Below, in pieces: positions 43,312 to 51,656 of a stretch of DNA of 64,000 bases; within the stretch, counting starts at the first letter, position 1, and each line of letters begins with the position of its first letter. A program made the position numbers and the translations under genes. Source of the stretch: a virus. The notes under the pieces were generated by a model. It ran no database searches. It was not told the origin of the DNA and worked only from the letters and a program-made list of their open reading frames with translations. The DNA lies in the IMG/VR virus record IMGVR_UViG_3300026382_000009, positions 1 through 64,000 of that record; one strand, 5' to 3'.

Positions 43312-44208
43312 TTATACCTCCAATGTTTCTGTATAAGTGAATGTTTCATCACCATAATGAATATCTAAATCAATATTGTAAAAAGTATTTTTAACTGGAT
43401 CACCATAAACTAAATCATTACGTCCATAAACTAAATTGAAAGTTCTTGTTATGCTTATAGTAGCTTTGTCATTCATTTCTAAAGGACCATATCCATATGT
43501 TAATCCACTTCCATATGTTAAATCGCTACCATAAGCTAATAAAGAATAATCTTTAACATTTTGTGTTAATAAAGCTTTAAAAGTAGTATATAAAGTATAA
43601 TTATATCTGTCAATAAATAGAAGTCTTATTTTCATATATTGTAGAGCTGTGCAAAAATATAATCTGTTTTCCAAGATTTTCTTTAGAACTTCTTTAGTTT
43701 TGGTCAAATCTACAATACCTTCTAATTTATCTACATTAATATTAGCTTCTGCTCCTATGTTACAATCTTTTAATCCTCCAATATTTTCACCGTAATGATA
43801 ATCATTTCCATAAAATAAATTTTCTTGTCCATAAAAAATTGTTGTTCCATCTGATTCTATTATAGATAAATCTATTCCAGCGATCTTAGTTAGATATAAC
43901 AAATCTGTTAAAGTTCCTTTAAATGTAAATAACGATTTTAAAAATTCTATTGATATTTTTTCTGTTTTTATACCAGGTAATGTATTTATAATTTGTTCTA
44001 AATCTAATTGTTTTAATGTTTCATCTAAATCTTCGCCTATAATAGAAGGTTTTTTATACAAAAATTTAGATAATAATGCTGCAGTTGTATTTGTTAAATT
44101 AGGATTTATATTTTCTAGTAACTCTTTTTCTGCATCTGTATCTTTTAAAATATCTTTAAATTGTTCAGGAACCAATTTAAAAATGTCATCATTCTGTGGC
44201 AAAGGCAT
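43312..44208 (-). CDS. Baseplate wedge protein, tail protein I-like
   Basis: The 298-residue product begins MPLPQNDDIFKLVPEQFKD. It has a helical N-terminal half (LKSLFTFKGTLTDLLYLTK) as in P2 gpI/T4 wedge-type proteins, placed directly after the gp6/J gene as in those phages. The C-terminal half has Tyr-Gly runs (YGSDLTYGSGLTYGYG and others) that look like small turns or repeats. It likely links the wedge to tail fibres. Confidence 0.6.
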   Translation of the reverse strand: MPLPQNDDIFKLVPEQFKDILKDTDAEKELLENINPNLTNTTAALLSKFLYKKPSIIGEDLDETLKQLDLEQIINTLPGIKTEKISIEFLKSLFTFKGTLTDLLYLTKIAGIDLSIIESDGTTIFYGQENLFYGNDYHYGENIGGLKDCNIGAEANINVDKLEGIVDLTKTKEVLKKILENRLYFCTALQYMKIRLLFIDRYNYTLYTTFKALLTQNVKDYSLLAYGSDLTYGSGLTYGYGPLEMNDKATISITRTFNLVYGRNDLVYGDPVKNTFYNIDLDIHYGDETFTYTETLEV

Positions 44209-44209
44209 T

Positions 44210-45862
44210 TTAATCTCCTGGTTCTAAATACTCAATTTCCAAATTAAATTTATAATATGTATCCGGTTTAGCTTTTAAATTAAATGTGTCTTGATTAGGC
44301 AATACATAATCAATAGGCTGAATAATGTTATTATTTTCATCTAAAATTGTTATTTGTGCAATTTTTGATAACATTTCACCATAATAAAAAGGTTTATTTA
44401 AAACAAGTTCATATTCATTAATAATTTTCCTTATTTTATCTGTTACAACAGATTGATAATTAGGATTAACTAAGCTAATTTTTAATTTTATTGTATAATC
44501 TTCTTTTTTAGCTGGTTGTAAAATAATTTGTGTTCCAACAAGTTTATATTGTTTTATATATTTTGATAATTCTAATTGTTCGCTTCCTGAAAGCATTATA
44601 GGCTCATCAATTACATTATATTTAATATAATAACAATTCAAAGAACAACATGGAGCTTTAACAAATGGTTGTATCACAGAATTAACTAAATTATCTGAAA
44701 CTTCAATTTTAAATTCACAAACATCAGTGTTATTTTGTTTAATTTCTATAAATTCTGGTTTTAATTCTATCATTATGTTAGAATCATTTTTTAAAGTTTC
44801 ATATAATTTATTTAAAACACTTTCATAAGTGTCACTTTCATCACTTTTGACAGTATAAGTATTATTTTGAATAGTAATAGTATATGTTTGATTAGTTATT
44901 TTATCATCTTGTGGATATAAATTTGAAATATATGGCTTAGATTTTATTTTTTCTACCGCACAATCTTTGATTAATTCATGTGCCTTTATAATATATTCAT
45001 GATCTTCTTTTGTTACCATTCTTCTCAAAGAGCTAAAATATAATGGAGCTAAAAATCTAACTTTTTCAATATTATCTCCATTAGTTCCAAATGTAGATAT
45101 TTCTATTGGTATAACTCTTTCATCTAATTGTAAATCTTGTAATTTTACATCTAATTTTCCATCTGTTTCTACCCAAGTATATTTTAATGTATCATTTTCT
45201 AATAAATCCAATCCATAATAATTTTGTTTATCCATAACAAAAAGATTTAAAGATGTAAAATCAATTGATAAATCAACTGGTTTTCTAAAAATAACATAAT
45301 CTTCTATATTATGGCTTATGTCTTTTTGAATATTATTAACATACAAATGAACAGCATTGTTGTCTATTGATTTTAAAAAGAAAGGTTTTAATTCTTTGAC
45401 AATATATTCTGATGTTACTTTTTCTTCAAAAGAATTAAATTTACCTATATATAAATCAAATTCATCACCTGCTTCGTATTTTTTTGTTGGACCAAAATAG
45501 AAAATATCATAATCTCCGTATGAACCAAATTTTTCACCATCACCAAGTAATAATGTTTTTTCTGTTTGAAGTTTAACTTTAACACGTGGAGCTGTAAATC
45601 TGTTTAATCTATAACCTAATAAACGTGCTAATCTAATAATAGAACTATCTAATTGAGCTTCTTGAATATAATTTTCATTTCTCCAAGCTCTATATTTGTA
45701 TGTTTCATATGTTCCAAAAGAAGCTATTAGATTTAGTAATAAATCTAATGTAGATGCATCTATATTATCTTGTATTATATCCCAATTGGATAATGATTTT
45801 AGATAATTGTATAAATCTTCTTTTATTTTTTGTTGAGATATACTTTGTAAATTTACAGCCAT
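44210..45862 (-). CDS. 6: Baseplate wedge protein gp6/J-like
   Basis: The 550-residue product has the N-terminal KEDLYNYLKSLSNWDIIQDN and ASTLDLLLNLIASFGTYETYK, with YIQEAQLDSSIIRLARLLGY after it. This is the conserved start of baseplate J/gp6 proteins, which build the inner ring of the baseplate wedge. T4 gp6 is 660 residues. It is one base from the gp25 gene, the same order as in other contractile tails. Confidence 0.75.
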   Translation of the reverse strand: MAVNLQSISQQKIKEDLYNYLKSLSNWDIIQDNIDASTLDLLLNLIASFGTYETYKYRAWRNENYIQEAQLDSSIIRLARLLGYRLNRFTAPRVKVKLQTEKTLLLGDGEKFGSYGDYDIFYFGPTKKYEAGDEFDLYIGKFNSFEEKVTSEYIVKELKPFFLKSIDNNAVHLYVNNIQKDISHNIEDYVIFRKPVDLSIDFTSLNLFVMDKQNYYGLDLLENDTLKYTWVETDGKLDVKLQDLQLDERVIPIEISTFGTNGDNIEKVRFLAPLYFSSLRRMVTKEDHEYIIKAHELIKDCAVEKIKSKPYISNLYPQDDKITNQTYTITIQNNTYTVKSDESDTYESVLNKLYETLKNDSNIMIELKPEFIEIKQNNTDVCEFKIEVSDNLVNSVIQPFVKAPCCSLNCYYIKYNVIDEPIMLSGSEQLELSKYIKQYKLVGTQIILQPAKKEDYTIKLKISLVNPNYQSVVTDKIRKIINEYELVLNKPFYYGEMLSKIAQITILDENNNIIQPIDYVLPNQDTFNLKAKPDTYYKFNLEIEYLEPGD

Positions 45863-45863
45863 T

Positions 45864-46223
45864 TTATTTTGCCTTCATTTTTAATGTTTTGTTATAATCT
45901 ATAATTTCTTGAATTTTATCTATTTTTATGGATAAATTTATATCATATTCTTGACTATCAGGATTAAAATCTACTGATATATTTTCTACAGTAACCATCG
46001 GTAACCATCTTGCTATAGCTCTTTCAATTTCTAATTCTATTTTTTTAGCAACTAAAAAAGAATATGGTTCAAACAAGTAATTTTCTAAATAAGTTCCAAA
46101 AGCTCTATTAAAAGGAACTTCACCAACTCTTATAGATAAAAGATTATCTAAATAATTTAATACAGCATTTTTATTATATAAATCTTTTCCATTTAAACTT
46201 ATATCTTGATATACAATCTTCAT
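45864..46223 (-). CDS. 25: Baseplate wedge protein gp25-like (GPW/gp25)
   Basis: The 119-residue product begins MKIVYQDISLNGKDLY and has LLSIRVGEVPFNRAFGTYL, then IERAIARWLPMVTV. This is the gp25/GpW-type core that joins sheath, hub and wedge. T4 gp25 is 132 residues. It lies next to PAAR and gp6 genes. Confidence 0.85.
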   Translation of the reverse strand: MKIVYQDISLNGKDLYNKNAVLNYLDNLLSIRVGEVPFNRAFGTYLENYLFEPYSFLVAKKIELEIERAIARWLPMVTVENISVDFNPDSQEYDINLSIKIDKIQEIIDYNKTLKMKAK

Positions 46224-46224
46224 T

Positions 46225-46515
46225 TTACGCCTTTACATTTGATGAACATCCTAATGCACTTCCACCACAACTTATTGGATCACCTATACGAGATATAGGG
46301 ATACCATTAGCTTTTACAGTCGGATTACCAACTGCTTGAACAGCCCCATGTGATTCTGGAATAGGACAACAACAATGTGGTGGATAAACATCTCCAATTC
46401 TAGCAACGGGAATATTATTAGCAAATACATTAGGACTTCCTGTAACAACAGGCCTTGGAGGCCAACAACCATGTCCTGTTCCTATATCACCTAATCTATG
46501 AACAAATGCTCCCAT
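46225..46515 (-). CDS. PAAR-domain spike tip protein (gp5.4-like)
   Basis: The 96-residue product has two PAAR-like halves (VFANNIPVARIGD and VKANGIPISRIGD) with metal-binding His and Cys (HGCWPP, HCCCPIPESH). It sharpens the tip of the central spike that pierces the outer membrane. It follows the spike gene by seven bases. Confidence 0.9.
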   Translation of the reverse strand: MGAFVHRLGDIGTGHGCWPPRPVVTGSPNVFANNIPVARIGDVYPPHCCCPIPESHGAVQAVGNPTVKANGIPISRIGDPISCGGSALGCSSNVKA

Positions 46516-46522
46516 TTTAACC

Positions 46523-47287
46523 TCAGTTATGATCTATACTTGGCGCAATTGTTTTATGTAAAACAGCACTTGTTGAAATATCAGGTCCTCCTATATTTGA
46601 TGTTCTAAATCCACCAACAATATTGGCCATATTTCCAGAGACTAGAATATCTAAGTTACCTTTTACTTTCAACGTATAATCTTTTTCTATAACTTGTTTT
46701 AAACTTCCAACACAATGAAAAGTCATATTTCCATCTTTATCAATTTTTATTCTAGTTCCTGAAGAATGTGTTAAATCAATAGAATTTTTTAATAAATTTA
46801 CTTTATAATAATTACCATTAATATCTCTAAATCCATAAGAATATGGATAATCTTCTTTTAAAGAATAATGACTATCTTCTAAATTTTCTGGATTTGTTAC
46901 TACACCTGTAACAATTGGCTCTTTATAAAATATATTTTCACTCCCAGAAACACCTCCGGTAGGCTCTAAGACCTCATTATCAATTTGATATTTAGATATA
47001 TATGCATCTTTTATTTTTTCCTCTGCGATGCTCTCTTGAATTTCTGATGAATTTTTTAATTGTGTCATAGATTCAGAACTTATTTTAGAAACTAAATCAG
47101 TTGTTTTAGATAAACTGTCAGAACTTTGTATAACTGTATCAGATACTTGATTTATTTCATCAGAAATTGTTTCAATATCTTCGTCTGTCCAACCATAATC
47201 ATTTTTTAATGTATTTATTATTTCTTGTTTATAATTATCTAATTCAAAAATACTTCTAACTTCACTGTTAATCCATTCAATATTCAT
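46523..47287 (-). CDS. Baseplate central spike, beta-helical part
   Basis: The N-terminal 110 residues are helical and Ser-rich. The C-terminal part has YSYGFRDINGNYYKVNL and then DLTHSSGTRIKIDKDGNMTF, followed by short repeating strands (VKGNLDILVSGN), typical of the gp5 C-terminal beta-helix/VgrG needle. There is no lysozyme domain. The OB-fold part is in a separate gene at 49295, so the gp5-type spike is split into two proteins. Confidence 0.7.
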   Translation of the reverse strand: MNIEWINSEVRSIFELDNYKQEIINTLKNDYGWTDEDIETISDEINQVSDTVIQSSDSLSKTTDLVSKISSESMTQLKNSSEIQESIAEEKIKDAYISKYQIDNEVLEPTGGVSGSENIFYKEPIVTGVVTNPENLEDSHYSLKEDYPYSYGFRDINGNYYKVNLLKNSIDLTHSSGTRIKIDKDGNMTFHCVGSLKQVIEKDYTLKVKGNLDILVSGNMANIVGGFRTSNIGGPDISTSAVLHKTIAPSIDHN

Positions 47288-47323
47288 TTATAAACCTTAA
47301 TTTATTCATTAATGATTTAACAA

Positions 47324-47351
47324 TAATCTAATAATATTAATCTAATAACAT
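47324..47351. repeat. Two tandem 14-bp AT-rich repeats
   Basis: TAATCTAATAATAT and TAATCTAATAACAT are adjacent with a 14-base period, ending in the last codons of the gene at 47342. The period equals that of the repeats at 8785-8826. Confidence 0.55.
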
Positions 47352-49291
47352 TTAATATTTTTAGAACTGAAATAAGGAATATTTAAACTTATATCTGTTA
47401 TTTCAAAATTAAATGTTGGAGTAGATAATCCTATATCAAATGGTTTACAATTAGATGTATCTAACATGTTTATAATATTATTTACTGTATTTTCTGCACT
47501 TTCTTTTAAATTTTCAATAACTCTATCAACTTCTTGATGTATTATATCAGATATTTCTTGTTTTTTATTTTCAAAATATTCTTGAAATTTTTTAGATGCT
47601 GTTTCAGCAAATTGTTTAGCTTTATCTTTGTCTAATTTTTGAAAAACAGAACCATATAATGAATTAACCAAATAAGATTGATAACCTTTTATATTGTTTT
47701 CATATGTATTTTCAAATTTTTCTTTCAATTCTTCCTTTATATGTTTTATTTTTTCATTTAAATCATTTAATGAATTACGTTTTCTTTTTAATTTGTCTAT
47801 AAATGTTGTAACAGCGTTTATAGCTTTTTCGACTGTTTTAACAATTGATGCTATAAAACATAAAACAGATTTAATAGAACATATAATAGTATTTATAACT
47901 GCTAAAATAGCTTCAAATGGTGTCACTAATAAATTTAAAAGACTTCCAATAGTTTTTCTTGGATTATTTATAAAAGAAATAACACCTACTATTGTTCCTA
48001 ATCCTATAAGTAAATTTTGTATTTTTTCTTTACTTCCAAATAATAAATTATTTATATTATTTAATTTATTTTTAGCACTTTCAATAAATTTTTTTAAATC
48101 ATTTTTGAAAGCTAAAATAATAGATGAAGTAATAGCACCAAACATAAGGATTTGTTTTTCTTTATTTTGTAGTGCTATTAATTTTGATTGAATTTCATTT
48201 GCATTATTTTTTAATTCATCTGCAATATTTTTCATTTTTCCATACGAACTTGATAAAGTTTTATAACTGTTATTTAATTTACTGTATTGTTCTTGTGTTA
48301 TATCTTTGTTTTTTTCTATTTCTGATTTAATTGAATTAAGTGTGTTAGTTTCTATTTCTAACAATGAATTGAAGTCATCTAATTCTTTAGTTAATTCTTC
48401 AGATTTCAATGTTTTAATATAAATAATAATTCTGTTTGTTTCTTGTTCGTCTAAATATAATAAACTTGATGATAATTCTGTTATATTGTTTACAGATTCT
48501 TGAAAAGAAGTATAATATTTATCTCTATCATATAATGTTGATGAGTATTTTCCAAATTTAGAAAATGTGTTTATAAATAAATTTGAATAAAAATTTATTT
48601 TTTTATCCAATTTTGATAAATCTAATTGACTTTGTAATTTAAGAATTTCTTTTGTATATTCTTTTAATTCATTCGCTAAATTAAGTTTTGTATTTAAAAA
48701 ATTGTAAAAAGTAGTTTTACTGTTAAAATAATTTTGGAGTAAATCTCTGTATTTTTCACTTTCTTTTGTTAGATAATAAAAATTTATTTCTATATTTTTA
48801 TTTTTTAAAAATTCCTCATATAATGTTTTTTCATCACTATCTGGTAAGTTTTTAACATATTCTTTAATCTCTTTTTTGTTTATGTTACATTTGTTATACA
48901 AATCAAAAGGATAATACAAATTTATTTTATCACATTTAAAATTTATTTCAGAATTAATATCTGTAAGTTTATAAAGATTTTCTATTGTATTGTATTTTTG
49001 TAATGCAAGATAATCTGTATAATAATCATAAAAATATTTTAATGATTTTAATGTAAATATAAGTTCTTCATTTGTTGCTTTAGAGATAGCTTGATTTAAT
49101 AATGTATTCAAAAGCTCTTTATCTATCGAATAAGAATTAAAAAAATCATTTATTTCAGGTGTTAAATTATTGATAAGATAATCATTTTCATCTATTATAG
49201 ATGTATTTATAAAATAATCTAATGATTTCAATAATCCAGATAAACTTGTTCCTGTATGATATATATTATTTCCTAAATTATTCAAAATCAT
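47342..49291 (-). CDS. Large helical protein with hydrophobic helices in the baseplate hub region
   Basis: The start is set at ATG 49291, with AAAAGGA upstream. The 649-residue product is mostly Lys/Glu coiled coil, with a hydrophobic central block of at least three candidate membrane helices (AITSSIILAF, LLIGLGTIVGVISFI, AILAVINTIICSI with LCFIASIV) around residues 385-490. It lies between the hub OB-fold gene and the spike gene, where T4 has no such gene. It could be a hub- or tape-associated protein that enters the host membrane at injection, which is inference. No enzyme motif. Confidence 0.55.
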   Translation of the reverse strand: MILNNLGNNIYHTGTSLSGLLKSLDYFINTSIIDENDYLINNLTPEINDFFNSYSIDKELLNTLLNQAISKATNEELIFTLKSLKYFYDYYTDYLALQKYNTIENLYKLTDINSEINFKCDKINLYYPFDLYNKCNINKKEIKEYVKNLPDSDEKTLYEEFLKNKNIEINFYYLTKESEKYRDLLQNYFNSKTTFYNFLNTKLNLANELKEYTKEILKLQSQLDLSKLDKKINFYSNLFINTFSKFGKYSSTLYDRDKYYTSFQESVNNITELSSSLLYLDEQETNRIIIYIKTLKSEELTKELDDFNSLLEIETNTLNSIKSEIEKNKDITQEQYSKLNNSYKTLSSSYGKMKNIADELKNNANEIQSKLIALQNKEKQILMFGAITSSIILAFKNDLKKFIESAKNKLNNINNLLFGSKEKIQNLLIGLGTIVGVISFINNPRKTIGSLLNLLVTPFEAILAVINTIICSIKSVLCFIASIVKTVEKAINAVTTFIDKLKRKRNSLNDLNEKIKHIKEELKEKFENTYENNIKGYQSYLVNSLYGSVFQKLDKDKAKQFAETASKKFQEYFENKKQEISDIIHQEVDRVIENLKESAENTVNNIINMLDTSNCKPFDIGLSTPTFNFEITDISLNIPYFSSKNIKCY

Positions 49292-49294
49292 CAA

Positions 49295-49627
49295 TTATCC
49301 TTTTAATTCTGGAGGAGTGTTAGGTAATTGAAACGAAACAATTCCATTATAAATATCTCTGTAAGGAAATTCTACAAAAACTTTTGTTCCAATTCTTGGT
49401 ATTCGTCCTTGTTGATTATATGTGTCTGATGGTATTTGCTTAACAACATACCAAGGTAATAACTCTTTAGAAATTTTGTCTGTTAATCCTGGTATTGAAA
49501 CTTTAACTCTGAATAAAGGATAACCTGTGTTTTTGTAACCTTTATCAGTAACATCAACAACTGTTCCAACATAATAATTGTCAAGTATATGTTCATTAAA
49601 AAGTTTTTCTTTTAATTTTACATTCAT
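49295..49627 (-). CDS. Baseplate hub OB-fold protein (gp5 N-terminal domain-like)
   Basis: The 110-residue product shows YYVGTVVDVTDKG, YPLFRVKVSIPGLTDKI and LPWYVV, then RIPRIGTKVFVEF and NGIV, the strand order of the gp5/VgrG OB-fold. It should join the hub to the spike. The lysozyme and beta-helix of T4 gp5 are not attached. The start overlaps the gp27-like gene by four bases. Confidence 0.7.
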   Translation of the reverse strand: MNVKLKEKLFNEHILDNYYVGTVVDVTDKGYKNTGYPLFRVKVSIPGLTDKISKELLPWYVVKQIPSDTYNQQGRIPRIGTKVFVEFPYRDIYNGIVSFQLPNTPPELKG

Positions 49628-50661
49628 AATAAATAATCCCTTGCTAATCTCAATGTAGTTTGAACATTTTTATTGGTTATATTCAAATCTTTCTGTAAAA
49701 TTATATAATTACCATTCAATGATAAATTATCATTATTTTCATTTTTTATAAAAACACCGTCACAAATATTACATATTTCATCTGATATATAATAATTATG
49801 TTTAGTAATGATATTTAACCTTTGTATATCAATCCATGTAGAAATATTTTTAGAAAATGTTGCATAATAATCTTCATAACAATTTCCACAGTTTATAATA
49901 GGAGAAAAATTTTTATTATCTGTGTCTACTACTAAAGAACTTTTTCCTTTTGTGTTATAAAAAACATATCCTTGATGTAAAATGTCTATTACAGGTAGTT
50001 GTTTTCCATCAGAAAAGAAAAAAGCATTAGCATTATCACTTTCTATTTGATATTGATCTATTTTTAAACTTTTTTCATCAGCTAATGAAAAAATAGCTCT
50101 TGTTTGTTTTAATGCATTTTTCACATCATCTACAACTAAAGAATTTGATAATGTAAATCCATAAATAGGACTTGATAATGTTTTCATATATGGTATACTT
50201 TCATCAATAAATTGTTTTTCTGTGCAATACTGTATCCAAACTTGATAATCTTGACTTTCTGTTCTTATGTCAGGTCTGGCAAATTTTATTTGTTTAAGAA
50301 ATTCTGATAATGTTGTTTTTTCAGCCCTTTGATAAGTTTTATGCATTAAATCCCATAAATCTGTTAATCCAGAAATTCTTATAGTAAATTCTTGATTTCC
50401 AATTGCTTGAATAGTATAATTTACAAGAATTAATTGATGTTTTGACAAATTATCAGGACTATATCCTAAAAACAATTTAATTTTATCATAAGCTTTTAAT
50501 TTATGAATAAAATCTATATTTGTAGTTTTTATTGATAATTCAAAATATGGTATTGTTCCAAAAGCTTTTTGAGTGACAACAAAAAAATTAAACATTGAAA
50601 TGTTATTTATTTTAATTCCATTTATTTCAAAATAAAAATAAAGATTTTGAATTTGAATCAC
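49624..50661 (-). CDS. 27: Baseplate hub protein gp27/gpD-like
   Basis: The 345-residue product begins MIQIQNLYFYFEINGIK, with IPYFELSIKTTN, IKLFLGYSPDN and TIRISGLTDLWDL. These match the gp27/gpD-type hub that forms a symmetry-adapting ring around the spike. T4 gp27 is 391 residues. Its position just before the OB-fold gene agrees with hub order. Start overlap with the neighbouring gene is four bases. Confidence 0.7.
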   Translation of the reverse strand: MIQIQNLYFYFEINGIKINNISMFNFFVVTQKAFGTIPYFELSIKTTNIDFIHKLKAYDKIKLFLGYSPDNLSKHQLILVNYTIQAIGNQEFTIRISGLTDLWDLMHKTYQRAEKTTLSEFLKQIKFARPDIRTESQDYQVWIQYCTEKQFIDESIPYMKTLSSPIYGFTLSNSLVVDDVKNALKQTRAIFSLADEKSLKIDQYQIESDNANAFFFSDGKQLPVIDILHQGYVFYNTKGKSSLVVDTDNKNFSPIINCGNCYEDYYATFSKNISTWIDIQRLNIITKHNYYISDEICNICDGVFIKNENNDNLSLNGNYIILQKDLNITNKNVQTTLRLARDYLL

Positions 50662-50945
50662 TGTTTATACTCCGTAATTAAAGTTATCAATTCCATTTTG
50701 TCTGGTATCTCTATAATATCTTTTTGTATATTAAAAGGATTAAGAATCTTGTTGTAAATAGCTATAACCCACCATAATGACTCATCACCATATTCATTAA
50801 ACGCTATCTCATCTAAATGTTCTCCTGCATAAGGAATAGATTTTTGTATATTTAATTCTCTTAATTGTTTTACAAATGGACTATCTAATTCATCATAAAT
50901 TTTAGCTGCATTATTGTATTTTAAATAATCTTCCATTAAAACCAT
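50658..50945 (-). CDS. LysM-like baseplate protein (gp53-type candidate)
   Basis: The 95-residue product contains AGEHLDEIAFNEYGDESLWW, then AIYNKILNPFNI and IEIPDKMEL. This is a LysM-like pattern seen in small baseplate proteins such as gp53 and in P2-type gpX. Its role would be in hub or wedge assembly. It is linked by overlap with the hub gene. Confidence 0.65.
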   Translation of the reverse strand: MVLMEDYLKYNNAAKIYDELDSPFVKQLRELNIQKSIPYAGEHLDEIAFNEYGDESLWWVIAIYNKILNPFNIQKDIIEIPDKMELITLITEYKQ

Positions 50946-50946
50946 T

Positions 50947-51654
50947 TTATACCTTTATCATTTTTGCAACATCATCAGCTGTTAATACTCTATAAGATTC
51001 AAATGAACATGTCCATTTTATATAAAGCGGTTTTCCTTCCATATCTATAATAGTACTTATTTCAGGTGTAGAACTTGTAAGATATAATCCACATGTTTTA
51101 AACCAATCACCTATAGTAACACAAATTAAACTTTTATCAAAAATTCTAAAGTTAGGTGTTTTAGATAATGGATTTATCAGTTCTTTTGCAATAGAAGGAT
51201 CATACAAATGAGAAAACATTAAATTACCATTTGTTCTTATATCAGGTTGTGTTAATAAGGCAATTTGTCTCAAAATTTCAGTTACTTTTTTCGGATTGCC
51301 AAATTTACCTATATAAATATTCATAGATAAAGAAAAACTCAATCTATTTGAACTTTCATAAGTATTTATAGTTGAGTTAATTGAGTGGAATTGATCAACA
51401 ATTCCACTACTTATGTTTCCAAACATTTTTGTGAGTCCTGCTTTAAAAACTCCTTTTATACCACCTTCAAGTCCTTGTGTCGCTAAACTTGAAGAATAAT
51501 TTGCTCCCATAGGTAAAGAGATACTTTCTGCGTCAATTACTCCTGCTAATCTAACTTTCGCATGTTCACACGTGACAGTAATTATATAATCTTTAATTTC
51601 TTCTTCATTTAATAAATTTGTATAACTTTGTGTTAATGATTGTGACATTGTCAT
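50947..51654 (-). CDS. Baseplate/tube-junction protein candidate, 235 aa
   Basis: A beta-rich protein with ISLPMGANYSSSLA, a Gly-rich segment and a C-terminal TIIDMEGKPLYIKWTCSF. Located between the tape measure and the LysM-like gene, it occupies the place where T4-like phages encode gp48/gp54 tube-cap proteins. The assignment is positional; sequence identity is not claimed. Confidence 0.5.
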   Translation of the reverse strand: MTMSQSLTQSYTNLLNEEEIKDYIITVTCEHAKVRLAGVIDAESISLPMGANYSSSLATQGLEGGIKGVFKAGLTKMFGNISSGIVDQFHSINSTINTYESSNRLSFSLSMNIYIGKFGNPKKVTEILRQIALLTQPDIRTNGNLMFSHLYDPSIAKELINPLSKTPNFRIFDKSLICVTIGDWFKTCGLYLTSSTPEISTIIDMEGKPLYIKWTCSFESYRVLTADDVAKMIKV

Positions 51655-51656
51655 TT

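Noticed and set aside
47342-49291. Second tape measure protein
   Set aside because: It has coils and membrane helices, but lies in the hub region after the gp27-like gene; the 900-residue gene next to the chaperone fits the tape measure better.
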